Part shown: one piece after another, positions 21,540-32,240 of the stretch | Numbering within the stretch: the stretch's first letter is position 1 | How the letters are laid out: every line of letters starts with the position of its first letter | DNA from: Thermomucor indicae-seudaticae | Taxonomy: Eukaryota > Mucoromycota > Mucoromycetes > Mucorales > Lichtheimiaceae | Reading direction: 5' to 3' | Assembly: GCA_000787465.1 (NCBI GenBank) | Contig: JSYX01000023.1 | Span: forward strand, 1-64,000 | DNA length: 64,000 nucleotides | Program-made: the position numbers and the translations under genes | Notes under the pieces: model-generated | What the model was told of the DNA's origin: nothing | The model's database searches: none | Seen by the model: the letters and a program-made list of their open reading frames with translations, nothing else

Positions 21540-22889
21540 ATTATAATTATAATGGTGTATGGAATTTAATTGATGATAATGAAGCTGAACAAAAAGTATT
21601 TCTAATTTTAATGGATAAACCCGGAATTTCTGGCAGATTAACAAATACTTATGTTAAAAATATGAAGCATTAACTAAAATTAATGGTATTAAATTACAAC
21701 AATTAACTCATGCAAATAAACAAAAAGGTTTAATTCAATTTAAAATGGTGTATTAGATGTCAATACAAAAGAATTAATTCTATTTAATAATAATCATTAT
21801 TTTACATATCAATTATCTGTTGAATATAATCCAACAGCTAAAATGTCAAAAGAAATGAAATGATTGATTTTTTAATTAATCTCTTTAATAATAATTATTA
21901 TTCATTACTTATTTTAAGACTTTTTATTTATCTTGTTTTAAGAAGAGAAAATAAATATCAAATTGCAGTATATTTATGGGAACAAGCTAATAGTGAAAAA
22001 AGTATTATAGAATATATTTTAGCTGCATTAGTTGGTAACAAATATACTAAATATTGTTCTCTAAAAAAATTAAATTCAAAACATGAAACAAGTAAATTAA
22101 CAAATGCATGTTTAATTTAATTTTTAGATATTAAAAGTTATTCTGGTGATGCAACTAAATTAAAAATTTAATTTCTGGTGATTTAATAGAATATGAATAA
22201 AAATATAAAAGTTTATCATATTTTCAACCAGAAGCACTTGTTATGTTTACAAGTAATTTATTATGGTCACCAAAATATCCAACAAATGGATTACAAAGAA
22301 GAATCATTTATATTTCAATTGATAAAAAATTTAAATAAATTAATAGATATTTATTTAAATTTTATTTTATAACAGGTGAATCATATGGAATTTTAAAAAA
22401 ATTTTACCTAGATTAGTTAATTAGGCATTAGATGTAACAGAAGAAGATTTATCTGTGTTAAATAATAATACTGTTTTTATTAATCAAAGAACAGCTCCAA
22501 ATATGTGTTATAAAGTTAATCCATTATTAGATTGGATTGTAGCATATGTAGTATTTAAAAAAGGAAATCAAATTGGTGTAGGTTTAAAATTTAGTGATCC
22601 TGATAAATATTTATGGCTAAATTATTTAAGATATTATCGTAACCATAATTTTTCACCATTAAGTTTTAATGATTTTAGTAATGCATTAGTACAACAATTA
22701 AATTTATTTAGTGATAATGCTGGAATAGCTCATGTAACTAAAAAAAGAACAATGGCAGGAGTTGTATTAGAAAATATTGATTTATTAAAAACTTCAAATA
22801 TGAAAGTGGGTGATGCTATGATTGATGAATTAGATTTAACAATTAATAATTATAGATATTATGAAATTTTTGGTAAATTTGTAGAATAA
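21540..22889 (+). pseudogene. D5-type primase / superfamily 3 helicase relic
   Basis: Several frames on the plus strand align in order with a D5-like primase-helicase. Domain-entry block: GLIQFKNGVLDVNTKELILF then EYNPTAKMSKEM (about 21725-21860). Walker A region WEQANSEKSIIEYILAALVG (21978-22035), with Gly-to-Glu changes at G-x-x-N-x-G-K-S. Then DIKSYSGD and ISGDLIEYE around the Walker B/motif B' region (22125-22195), ALVMFTSN (sensor/motif C, 22230) and GLQRRIIYISIDKKF (arginine finger, 22288). The C-terminal part (22455-22889, open for 144 codons) has NPLLDWIVAYVVF, a YLWLNYLRYYRNHNFSPLS winged-helix signature and NDFSNALVQQLN. Such proteins replicate viruses, phages and plasmids. Stops, frameshifts and Walker A damage show it is dead. 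Confidence 0.8.
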
Positions 22890-23202
22890 ATTTTTATAAA
22901 CCATCGGTTTATATAGTATAGGTTTTAAAATTAATATATTCAATCTACTATTACTACATATAAAGAACCTTAAATTTTGAGAGAGGGTAAATTTAAATAT
23001 CAAATTTAAATAATAAATTAGTAGTTATAATAATTTATTATGGTTAAAGCTTAGATTTATAAATTTTATTTGTTAAAATCTGTCAAGAATATTTCGGACC
23101 CGAAGGAACCTAAATATAATCATTTTATTATATCCTAGGCCCGAAGAACCTGAATCAGCCAGCTTTATAAAGCTGGCTGATTCTATAAGTAACACTTTTT
23201 AA
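22890..23202. other. spacer after the D5-type relic
   Basis: AT-rich with one hairpin (agccagctttataaagctgg, 23157-23176). No gene recognised. Confidence 0.35.
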
Positions 23203-23286
23203 ACGATTGTGATGAAATTGGCAAACATGGTTGATTTAGGTTCAGCTGGTAGTAATACCTTGCAGGTTCAAGTCCTGCCAATCGTA
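23203..23286 (+). tRNA. trnL: tRNA-Leu (TAG)
   Basis: Acceptor ACGATTG/CAATCGT, anticodon stem GTTGA/TCAGC, loop TTTAGGT, anticodon TAG, long variable arm as expected for Leu, T-loop TTCAAGT. Confidence 0.94.
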
Positions 23287-23504
23287 TAATTTATTTATAA
23301 AATAGGTATTATTCAAGATAAATAAAAACATTTAATTCACTTTGAAATCAGGCCCAATAAACCGCCACCAATCTATAGATAGTTTTATTAACTGGGCCCC
23401 GTAAAGGATAAACAAAAATTAATTTTAGGCAAATGACGGAAATTAGGTACTAAATTTTTACTTTCTATCTTATTAATACTTTTTATAAGAAATAAAAAAA
23501 TTAA

Positions 23505-23577
23505 GGGGCAGTAGCTTAACAGGTAGAGTCCTTACTTGTCACGTAAGTGGGTACCGATTCGACTTCGGTCTGCCTCG
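23505..23577 (+). tRNA. trnD: tRNA-Asp (GTC)
   Basis: Acceptor GGGGCAG/CTGCCTC, anticodon stem CTTAC/GTAAG, loop TTGTCAC, anticodon GTC, discriminator G. Confidence 0.95.
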
Positions 23578-24455
23578 ATTTTCGTCCGACAAGCGTTTTT
23601 AAAAACTTAAATTCAAACACTAGTCCCGTCGGGGCAAGTTCCCTTCGGGAACTAATCTTGACAGAGCTAGTCTGTAAACACTTGATTTGACAATACAAGA
23701 TTGCCAAATCTAGTTTTGTTAAAACTTGTTTTAACAAAACAAGTTTGTTAAAACTAGCACCAAAAGTATTTATCGAAGGTACAAATGCCTTCAGGCTCAT
23801 ATTAATTTTTCTAATCTAAAATTTGTAAAAATTAAATTTTTTACTTGTCTCAAAAATAAATATAAACTGTTTAATTAAATAGCTTGAACCGGTTGGTGTT
23901 CAAGAGCCAAAACTATCCTTAGAATTTGTTAATTAAACAGTTACTTAAAAAACAAGTAAGGATAGCCAGACATTTAATCTTTAAAATTTATTTATCCTTT
24001 AACTTGAATTTGCTATTTTGGTGGCTACCACCCTATACTAATGATTAAACCCTATAGAGTGAGCCCAAAAGAATTTATTTAAATTAAAAATTTATTTATA
24101 ATTTTAAAATTTTAAATAAATAATAAACAATTTATAAAAATTCTTTTTATCTTTTCTTGAGCATAAATACCAAATTAACCTTTTTTCTCCGTAGAGAAAA
24201 CTAAAATTTTAGAGCTAGATATTTATAACTACATTTTAGAAAAGATTTTTATTTCTGGAGGTTAAATTATCCAATTGGATAATTTAATAAAAATAAAATT
24301 TTAGAAGACAAAAATTAGCGTATACTTAGGTATATTACCAAAGAGGCAAGAAAATTTTAAATTCTTTTTCTTATTCTCAACAAGTGCAGAAAAAGGTACA
24401 TGTGCATTCCTCAGGACAAAAGCAAGTAAATTTATAAATCCTATAATAATAAATG
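23578..24455. other. 0.9 kb spacer with hairpin-module array
   Basis: 23612-23756 is an array of short palindromic modules (cccgtcgggg, gttcccttcgggaac, ttgttaaaacttgttttaac) that recurs in other spacers. The rest is AT-rich with no recognised gene; the reading frames over this stretch follow the repeats. Confidence 0.45.
23612..23756. repeat. tandem hairpin-module repeat
   Basis: Modules gtcccgtcggggcaagttcc, gggaact, ttgacagagctagtctgtaa, acaagattgcc and ttgttaaaac occur in series. The same modules appear in other orders at 26039-26150, 55395-55512, 20848-20905 and 58330-58375. Confidence 0.7.
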
Positions 24456-24539
24456 TGAACAGAGTGGGGCTCGAACCCACAAGGACAGTTACGTCCATAG
24501 TTTAGCAAACTACTTCCTTACCGATTCGGTCATCTATTC
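24456..24539 (-). tRNA. trnS: tRNA-Ser (GCT)
   Basis: Acceptor GAATAGA/TCTGTTC, anticodon stem GTAGT/ACTAT, loop TTGCTAA, anticodon GCT, long variable arm GGACGTAACTGTCC, T-loop TTCGAGC. Confidence 0.94.
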
Positions 24540-24816
24540 AATTTAATTAACCTAATTTAAATTCTTGTATTTTATAAACGGGCAAACTACATCAGCTAGG
24601 CTACTCTACTTACTCGCCAAGTAGCCTTGTAAGGTTACACTTTACCAATAGCATAACCCGCGGACCCATGGAAAATAATAAATAATATTGTAAATTAAAT
24701 TAGCCGAAGGGAATCCAACCTTACATACAAGCCGGACTGTGTTTCCAGAGGCTTAAATTATATTTTATAAATCTTAAATTTAAAATTACAAATTTTTAAT
24801 TAAATTAAAAGTTTTT

Positions 24817-24885
24817 AGGGAATAGTAGAATCGAACTACTGCCAGTTATGTGTAAGATAACCACTCTACCATTAAGCTAATCCCC
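24817..24885 (-). tRNA. trnV: tRNA-Val (TAC)
   Basis: Anticodon stem GTTAT/ATAAC, loop CTTACAC, anticodon TAC, T-arm GTAG-TTCGATT-CTAC. Acceptor GGGGATT/TATTCCC has one mismatch at pair 7. Confidence 0.92.
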
Positions 24886-24974
24886 TTTTCTCAGTTTAAT
24901 CGAATGTATTTGTCGAAAAAATTAATTTACTTATTTAACGATGATTTTAATGTTACTTATAAGATTAATGTATG

Positions 24975-25048
24975 GGTGAAAACCCGGGATCGAACCGGGA
25001 ACCGTTAGTACCACAAACTAATGTTCTACCTATTAAACTATTTCCACC
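24975..25048 (-). tRNA. trnH: tRNA-His (GTG)
   Basis: Acceptor GTGGAAA/TTTTCAC with an encoded G at position -1 opposite C73. Anticodon stem TTAGT/ACTAA, loop TTGTGGT, anticodon GTG, T-loop TTCGATC. Confidence 0.94.
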
Positions 25049-25692
25049 ATTTTAACTAATTTTACTTAGCTATTGCACTGCGGGTTATTATGACCTTTTA
25101 ATTAAAAATAAATTTAGGAGGTCACACCCTCGGGAGGGACATAGAAAATAAATTTATGTCTCTTATAATCTCTTATCTAGTTATCAGATACTTAAAATAG
25201 AAACCACTTTAAGTAATATAAAGGTTATATTAGATAATTTAATAAATTTAAGGAAAAAACTCTATTACGGCTATTATTTTTATTTAAGACACTTCTCTGC
25301 CAGAGAAACTTCGGCATTATACTGGCTTCATCAAGGTAATAACAATTAAAATAGGAAATCCCGAGTCCAGGACCTTGGATCCCGGGATTTAGGGAGGCCC
25401 CTGCCTCCCGAGATCTAAATTTGCCTGTGAGAAGTTTCAGCTAGAAAAATACTAAGGCTCTCAGTTCCGGCAATAATTAAGACTGTTCTAAATAAATAGA
25501 CTAGTTCCCCCGGGGAATGAACTCATCCCGGGTGGGACAATCCCCCCGGGGCTAGTTATTACAAAATTAGTGTAAATGTATAAAAACTAGTCCATACTGG
25601 GACTTCATCCTGGCTATTCTGTTTATTAAAATATTTTATTTTAATATATCATAAAAGTTTACTATAAATCAGAAAAAAGATAATATAATTAG
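25049..25692. other. spacer with GC elements
   Basis: No gene. GC double-hairpin element at 25355-25412 (same family as 9751, 13153 and 39624) and a further GC cluster at 25505-25553. Confidence 0.45.
25355..25412. repeat. GC double-hairpin element
   Basis: Modules gtccaggacc, ggatcccggga and gggaggcccctgcctccc. Same family as 9751 and 39624, here in a spacer. Confidence 0.7.
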
Positions 25693-25765
25693 AGCGTTTC
25701 AGAGGAGTTGAACCTCTACCAACAAGAGCCGAAATCCTGTGCTCTACCAATTAAGCTAGAAACGC
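25693..25765 (-). tRNA. trnR: tRNA-Arg (TCG)
   Basis: Acceptor GCGTTTC/GAAACGC, D-stem GCTT/GAGC, anticodon stem CAGGA/TCTTG, loop TTTCGGC, anticodon TCG, T-loop TTCAACT. Confidence 0.93.
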
Positions 25766-26537
25766 TTTTATGCTATAAAAGTCTTATGCTGCTTAAAACA
25801 CATCAAAGCAGTTGAAAGGTCTAGATTGAATTAAGTATAACCAAAGAAAAACCTGTTCTTATATTAAATAAAATTTAAAATAAGAGTAATCTTTATTATT
25901 ATTTTTTATTTTAACATTTAGGTTAACAAATTCGTCCACACTTATTCTATAGGCTTGTTACCAAATTTTAGATCATTAAGGATATTATTCTAAATCTGCC
26001 TTAATGATATTAAATTTCAAGACTAATCTTATCAAACTAGCTCTCGATTTATCTTGTTCGGGAGATAGTCTGTAAAAACAAGTTTTGTTAAAACTTGCTC
26101 TGTCGAGCTTGTCTTGACAGAGCAAGTATGTAAATACTAGTCCCCCCGGTACCAAAATTTAATTTATCTTATGATAAATTAAATTAAAATAAAATTTTAG
26201 AGACCGGGGTAAGTCCCTAAGAGGGAATAAAATTTAAAAACAGTAGAATATTAAAAAGATCTTCTTTAAAATCTGTTTCTTATAATTTCTAATAATGGCC
26301 TGACGGGTTCTCTCGGCCAGACCCGGCAGAGGAAGAAAAATAATAAAAAAGAAATTATTTCTAATTTTTATAAGAATATATAAGGAATAACAATCTTTCT
26401 AAAATTAGATTAAAATATAAAAAAGAACAATTTTTTTAATCTGGCCAATTTCGGCGAAGCCAAAAATTGTTTAAAATAAGAAAAGTAGGAAACTGGACTT
26501 AAATTTAGACCTAAGGTTATATTTATACAAGAAATAA
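25766..26537. other. spacer with hairpin-module array
   Basis: No gene. 26039-26150 holds the ctcgatttatcttgttcggg / ttttgttaaaacttg module array; 26285-26325 is a GC cluster. Confidence 0.4.
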
Positions 26538-26574
26538 GCAAGTGTAACATAATGGCTAATGTGGTATCCTTCCA
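26538..26574 (+). pseudogene. truncated trnG (5' half)
   Basis: 37 bases identical to the first half of the intact tRNA-Gly at 29823, ending inside the anticodon loop (ccttcca); what follows is unrelated. Confidence 0.85.
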
Positions 26575-26977
26575 TCTACCCCTTTATTATAAAAGGTTTG
26601 GGCTATCTAAAAAATTCGATTTAAAAATGCAGAAACCTTTCTAAATACCCTCCGGGCGATAATATAATTTATTTTCTCCTTACTACTTTAAATAAAATTA
26701 ATTAAAGTATAAAATAGCAGAAGCTAAAATACTTTATCTTTTTGAAAATTATTACATAAAATTCCTTACTAGCCCTGAAGGCTAAAAATTAAAATTTTTA
26801 ATTTTTAATTTTAAAATTAAAAATTTTAAAACTTGTCCATCCTCGGTAAGTACCTCCGGTACTAGATTAAAAGTTTTATTAATTAATAAGATTATTAACA
26901 AATTTAAAATTTAATATAAGTAGATAATCTGAGATAAATATTATATATCGGCTGTGATATTAAAGGGTATTATCTAA
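26575..26977. other. AT-rich spacer
   Basis: No gene recognised. Palindromic taattttaaaattaaaaat-type sequence near 26790-26825. Confidence 0.3.
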
Positions 26978-27261
26978 TTAAGTTGTTAAATGTGTAATGG
27001 TTTTATTCAGTGTATTAATCATGATTTTAGCGATTGCCTTATTTTTCCTTCAAATTCCTACGATTGGCTTTAATTTAAACTAATGTAAGCTAATTCGAGT
27101 CATTACAATTAATAATTGTAAGAAAACAAATAAGGAAGAAGTACCAATTTTAAGTAATTTAATAATTGCTACTATTACTCTTCTACTTATTTTCTTTATT
27201 TTAAATCCAACACCATTATTAAATAGTGTTCACTACTCACTTTAAATCTATCCTATTGGTA
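26978..27261 (+). pseudogene. nad2 5' and 3' fragments fused as leader of ORF C
   Basis: 26978-27081 is a mutated copy of the nad2 leader and first about 25 codons (atggttttattcagtgtatt against atggttttattcggtgtatt). 27140-27261 copies the nad2 3' end through ctattggta, the bases just before the nad3 ATG. The roughly 1.2 kb of nad2 between them is missing. The join leads directly into ORF C. Confidence 0.85.
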
Positions 27262-27996
27262 ATGTTTAATTTTTTAAAAAATATGAATAAGGAAACGATA
27301 CTTTTAATTACTGGAGTAATTTTTTCTGTGACATTTATTTACAATAATGAAAGAACAATTAAAGCAAATAAAGAAATTGCTGAATTAAATACTCAAGATA
27401 AAAATAATCAAATGCTATTATTACAAAATATTTCTAATCAATTAGAGAAATTAGAAAAAATTTTAGAAAACAATTCTCAAGCAATTGATAATAAAGAAAT
27501 TTTAGAACTACAAAATATAATGAAAAATTCTCAGTTTAAAGAACATTTAATGTCAGCTTATAGAAATGCTGTAGAGAATTCAAAAAGATTGGAAGATAAT
27601 ATTAATATTTCAACTTCTAGTTCATCGAATCTTCTTGATTCTAATACAAATTTATTAAATTCAGTTGATAATACTGATTTATCAAAAGCTAGTTTTATCG
27701 ATATTGATTCAATGTTATCAGTTCTTTCTGAACCTGGTTTTATGATGTTAAGTGTTTCTATTTTTTTATTTAGTGTTGTAATAGCATCAGCTACTTTAGG
27801 ATTAATTTCTAATTATTATTTTGATAAATACGGAGAACATTATAAAGATAAAGTACCAAACTGGTTATTACCTTATATTAATGCTCGTAAGACATTAAAT
27901 AATTATACTAATAAGTATTTTATTTTTGTTATTTTATTCTGTCAATTAATGATTATGCTACTCTGTATTTACTTAAAATTCAGAGGAATTGCTTAA
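27262..27996 (+). CDS. membrane-protein family ORF C (244 aa, intact)
   Basis: Not a recognised gene. The ATG at 27262 (MFNFLKNMNKETILL) occupies the place of the nad3 start codon behind a copied nad2 tail; the frame remains open upstream to 27226 only because it reads through that tail. Architecture: N-terminal TM (ILLITGVIFSVTFIY), coiled-coil-like region (LLLQNISNQLEKLEKILENN), Ser-rich middle, SEPG, TM (MLSVSIFLFSVVIASATLG), basic linker YGEHYKDKVPNW, last TM. Homologous to ORF B. A copy of the last atp9 exon follows at 28023. Function unknown. Confidence 0.8.
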   Translation: MFNFLKNMNKETILLITGVIFSVTFIYNNERTIKANKEIAELNTQDKNNQMLLLQNISNQLEKLEKILENNSQAIDNKEILELQNIMKNSQFKEHLMSAYRNAVENSKRLEDNINISTSSSSNLLDSNTNLLNSVDNTDLSKASFIDIDSMLSVLSEPGFMMLSVSIFLFSVVIASATLGLISNYYFDKYGEHYKDKVPNWLLPYINARKTLNNYTNKYFIFVILFCQLMIMLLCIYLKFRGIA

Positions 27997-28022
27997 ATTA
28001 ATAAAGTTTTATAATACGCTAT

Positions 28023-28063
28023 TTAATGATGGCATTCTTATTACTATACGCAGCGTAGTAAAA
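28023..28063 (+). pseudogene. copy of atp9 last exon
   Basis: Near-identical to 32197-32236: atgatggcattcttattact, then actatacgcagcgtag. No other atp9 exon accompanies it. Confidence 0.85.
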
Positions 28064-28139
28064 TGCATAGGTTTTTATTATTAAAAAATAAGAACCTTCC
28101 TAGTAATAAAGGAATTAGTATAAGAGTAGGTGGGTAATT

Positions 28140-29600
28140 AATTTAAAGAGGTAATTTATTTAAATCACATTGATATTCTGTGTTTGTTGCATCCGGAAAT
28201 AATTATACAAATTTAGCATGACTTACAAATTGATAATTATTTTTATAGATAGTAAATTTATCTAAATGTTTATGAATTGAATTAGCATTAACTAATTTAA
28301 AATATTTAGCAACTAGCCCCGGCTTGTCTCCCTGAGTTCCTACCCCGGGGGAACAAGATTAGCATTATCAAATTTAATTGATAAACCTGTTGTTAAATTA
28401 ATCACCCAAAGTACTTTAGGATAACCTTTTGATTTTAATTTCATTAAAGTTTGAGGATTACATACAAAGTAAAAATTACCTAATCCTATTTTAACTAATC
28501 GTTAATTTAAATATCTCGAAATATATCGCCCTAGAACATCACCATTATCTTTTTCTAATTTTTCAGAATCTAAATGTATAGCTGCAGCTATTGCTGTCTT
28601 AAATTTATATTTAATTTAAAATTTAGATAAATTTAATGCATAAATAAAACCTTCTTTTAAAGAATTAATATCATAATTTTTAATTAAAGGATATTGTTTT
28701 GGTTTAAAATGCGTAATAGGAGATTCACCAATTGTAACATTAGGTAATTTAACAAATACCTTACCTTCTAAATATTTACTTTCAAAAGAGTAAGGCTTAT
28801 TAAGATAATTTGATATTAATGAGCTAGATACTCCTAAATTATCTGCTGTTTTTCTAATAGAAGGATAAGTAGTTAAAATCGACTTATAATCTTCTAATCA
28901 AACTTCAACCTGTGTACCATATGAACTTTCAGATTTAAATGATTAATCTAAAGTAGCAGGATCCCAAGATGTAAATGTTACATTATATGTATTAAACTCG
29001 GAAAAATGAGTAATTAAAGACTGTTCAAGAACTCTGGACTCTAAATGAGTTAAATGAGATAAAATAATCATCTCACCATGAGATAAAAGGTATTCAGGAT
29101 GTTTATATTTAAATTCTGTTAAATAATTAGTATTTTCATATACTGTACCAAATACAAAATCATTCCATGCATTTTCTGCTACAAATTTATGAAATTTAGT
29201 AGATGAATGCCGTGCAGCATGTAGGTGCATAATAACTCAATCTTGAAAATTCATAGCATATCTAACATATTGTTTACCAGTTAATGTATGAGTTAATAGA
29301 TATACTCCGGCGGATTTAGAAATACTTGGATAGAAATAATCAATTAGTCTTAAACACTGATTTCTTAGAAAATTATAATTTATTGTTTGAGTTAATAAAT
29401 CTTGTAACTTTAACTGATTTATTAGCATTTTCAGTAATAAACCTTTTTTACTAAATTATCTTGTGGTAAATCTAAACAAATTGTTTCAGCTAAATGCATA
29501 GCGTTCTCAATTTGTTTAGTGTGTACTAAATTTGTATATAAATTAGTTTGAGTGTTTTTTCTTTTCAAGAATGTAGAAGATTTAAATAAATTTAATAATT
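28140..29600 (-). pseudogene. large GIY-YIG endonuclease, decayed
   Basis: Minus strand, freestanding. GIY motif SKSAGVYLLTHTLTGKQYV (29310-29250); AENAWNDFVFGTVYENTNYL (29185-29125); the Glu block RVLEQSLITHFSEFNTYN (29025-28975); helix-turn-helix type tail YPSIRKTADNLGVSSSLISN (28880-28810). In-frame TGA interrupts at 29239-29237 and near 28890, plus other stops. A GC cluster lies at 28316-28355. About 450 codons originally, long for the family. Confidence 0.7.
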
Positions 29601-29676
29601 TTTTTCATAGTATATATAAGTAATATAATAATATTAGCCTAATTAATATCTTTCATAATTTCCTTAATAAGTAGTA

Positions 29677-29715
29677 ATAAGATAACGGTAAAAATTGAAT
29701 TTACCGTTATCTTAT
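29677..29715. terminator. 16-bp perfect hairpin upstream of trnG
   Basis: ataagataacggtaaa and tttaccgttatcttat flank a 7-base loop. It could be a processing or termination signal between the dead GIY-YIG gene and trnG; role inferred from position only. Confidence 0.35.
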
Positions 29716-29822
29716 AAAAAATATAGTATTTTCTAAATAATGGGAATGAGATGAATAATACTATTATTCAATTCAATAATTTAGGATAATAAAATTCAAT
29801 TTATTAATTTTAATATAAGTAA

Positions 29823-29895
29823 GCAAGTGTAACATAATGGCTAATGTGGTATCCTTCCAAGATGACGATTGCGAGTTCAAGTCTCGCCACTTGCA
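29823..29895 (+). tRNA. trnG: tRNA-Gly (TCC)
   Basis: Acceptor GCAAGTG/CACTTGC, loop CTTCCAA with anticodon TCC, T-arm GCGAG-TTCAAGT-CTCGC, discriminator A. The outermost anticodon-stem pair is mismatched. Its 5' half is duplicated at 26538. Confidence 0.92.
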
Positions 29896-31194
29896 TATTT
29901 ATCTAATTAAAATAATGAATAATCATATCTCTCTATTAGTATTAAATTAATTTTTATCTAAGTTATATAATGATATATAAAAATGCTATAATTATACAAT
30001 AAGATTATTTAACTTCTATACGATTTATATTGTGATTCAGAAATATATAATTATAGGCTTGAGACGAGCCATCGCCCACTTTTATTTATAAAGTTATTTT
30101 ATATAAAAGGTTTGATCTAAATCTGGTATCTGCATGAATTTATAATAAATAATATACCTAAATAAGCTTTTATAACTCAATTTGGGTCTAAGGACCCGAT
30201 TTTATGCAAGAGTTAAAGGGCAAACTAAAAATTTAATTAGAATGCGGATTAATTGTATAACTCATCTTGATAAGTATTTAATTCAACCACTCATAATGCA
30301 GTTTAATAAATTAGTTTTCTACTTATTCGTCTTTTATTTTATTATTAGCAACAATTAATTTTTATAAAAATAATTTAGTCAAAATTAAGGTAACTTGCAT
30401 CCAACCAAGGCGAGAAGACCAGCGCTGCAGGCGCTGGTAACTTTTTTCTAAACTACTTAAATAAATTCATTCTTTCTTCAAGAAGAAGGATTTTTTGAAT
30501 CTTTTATCCAAATGTTTTAATATTTTAGATTAAAACTCCCTTCGGGTCTAATACCATAAGAGTTCAAAGTTAAAAATTATGGATTTTAAAATAAAAAATT
30601 TAATTTTTAACCCCTCCGGCTTTAGATAGATTATATAAGAATATTTTTAAGTCTCAAACTAATTAATTTAGCAGTAATTATATTTTATAAATTTGTTAGT
30701 CAATTTTTATTATTTAGATTTATATAAAATAAATTCTTGAAATCGGGATTACTCTAAATGTTAAATTTAACATTTAACATTTTAAAATAGTATTTAAGGG
30801 TTTATTATTTAAGACTAGCCTGAAGGAGCGAGGTAAGTCCCCGAAGGGATACTAGCTCCGCCGGGGCTTGAGGCTTGCCCACCCCCAAGTTTTAAAATTT
30901 ATAATTTTAAAATTAAAAAGATTTATTTAAATCTTTTTAATTCGAATTAGCCCGTAGAGTATCTGACCTTATGTACAAGCTATCTGTATACTCGGCTTAA
31001 TTAGATTAATTTACTATAAGTAACATACAACCGGTTTCTCACATTTTATATATTAATTTATTTAAAAATTAGTATTTAAAATGTATTTATTATACTCTAT
31101 CTATTTAAATAGATAACAAATTTCTATTTTCTTAAAATAGAAATTTATTGTGTTTTATTGCACTAGCATCCATACATGGTAGTTAAAACTTTTT
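29896..31194. other. 1.3 kb spacer upstream of atp9
   Basis: No gene recognised on either strand. GC clusters at 30405-30440, 30520-30560 and 30815-30890. The last 100 bases include the atp9 leader. Confidence 0.35.
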
Positions 31195-32230
31195 ATGGTA
31201 GCAGCAGCAAAAATTTTAGGAGCTGGATTAGCAACTATTGGTCTAGCAGGAGCTGGAGTTGGTGTTCAATGCCAATAGATTATATTTTATCCATTATAAA
31301 TCTTAAGAATGGATAAATCTAATCTTAGTATATCACTATATGCTGGAACATCCTATAAACTTAAATACTTTACAAGTAATAATTTTAAGTATATAATAAG
31401 GACAATCAGCAGGAAACATATTATTATTCCTCAGAGACTATATGTGATGTCTCATTATAAACATAATGAGAGAAGAAATAGTCCAAATTAATATCTGATT
31501 AAATCAATTCTATTACAAAAAAATTGATTTAATTCTAATATTAAAAAAGGTTGGACTAGTTTTCGCAGCTTTAATTAACTCTACTTCTCGAAACCCAGCA
31601 TTACGACCTCAATTATTCTCTTACACAATTCTTGGGTAAAATGCGTGCCCCCCATAATTGTAAAATTATGTGGAAAATCGGGTGAATTGCAAAGAAATCC
31701 AATAATAATATATTGGACAATTTGCAGCGAAGCATGTATTAGTGTTTTAAAGATACATGAACGTTCAACGACTAATCAGTGAGTAACACTAGCAATAATC
31801 TGAACACGAGTGCCCGACAACATTGATAATTACTTATTGATGTTGATGACATAGTCTGAACAGTCTGGTAACAGACTGAAATAGAGGATAAAAAGCCTCT
31901 ATGATAACAAATATTGTCGCATTAACAGAAGCAATTGGTCTATTCGCGCTTAAGAAATCTTAGGTCCTAGTTTTTACTTTGAATAGTCACTAAATGCGAG
32001 GAAACCCTTAGAGCCTTATTAACTTTAGAGTAACATAATAAGGATTGGGTAATTCGCAGGTATAATTTTTATTACCTCAGAGACTATATGTGACTAGTAT
32101 TCTGAATGGAATATTAAGATGTAGTCCCCTCATGATTGAAAAATTATGGGATATATTTAATATCCGCGAATAATTTCAATTATTCGTAAGAAATGGTATG
32201 ATGGCATTCTTATTACTATACGCAGCGTAG
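31195..32230 (+). CDS. atp9: ATP synthase subunit 9 / c (4 exons)
   Basis: Proteolipid of the F0 rotor ring. Exons 31195-31263, 31550-31637, 31917-31950, 32197-32230; joined 225 nt, 74 aa. Product begins MVAAAKILGAGLATIGLAGA, with the loop SRNPALRPQ in exon 2, the proton-binding Glu in ALTEAIGLFAL in exon 3, and MMAFLLLYAA-TAG in exon 4. One of the few protein genes on the plus strand. Three introns in a 225 nt gene is unusually dense. A GIY-YIG gene and an eroded second exon 4 follow. Confidence 0.96.
31264..31549 (+). mobile_element. group I intron atp9-i1 (no ORF)
   Basis: 286 nt after GGT of AGAGVG. Core: aatcagcaggaaac (31402) and cctcagagactatatg (31430), then agaaatagtcc (31474). The reading frame over it has no endonuclease motif. 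Confidence 0.88.
31638..31916 (+). mobile_element. group I intron atp9-i2 (no ORF)
   Basis: 279 nt. Core visible as gaattgcaaagaaatcc (31682), atttgcagcgaagc (31720), acgactaatcag (31768) and gacatagtctgaac (31848). The sequence differs from the other introns here, pointing to another subgroup. Confidence 0.85.
31951..32196 (+). mobile_element. group I intron atp9-i3 (no ORF)
   Basis: 246 nt. Core ggtaattcgcagg (32048), cctcagagactatatg (32074), aagatgtagtcc (32116). Confidence 0.87.
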
Positions 32231-32240
32231 TAAACTGCAC

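Noticed and set aside
21184..22889. Family B DNA polymerase of an invertron-type linear plasmid
   Set aside because: No DxxSLYP, KxxxNSxYG or YxDTD motifs; the frames fit a D5/SF3 protein. No terminal inverted repeats were seen around it.
23612..23756. CRISPR-like array
   Set aside because: Units are palindromic, unevenly spaced and without unique spacers; this is a hairpin-module repeat.
24565..24665. Possible class II tRNA (GTA or ACA anticodon) on the minus strand
   Set aside because: A strong hairpin (ggctact/agtagcc) is present, but no normal T-arm, D-arm or intact anticodon stem can be drawn.
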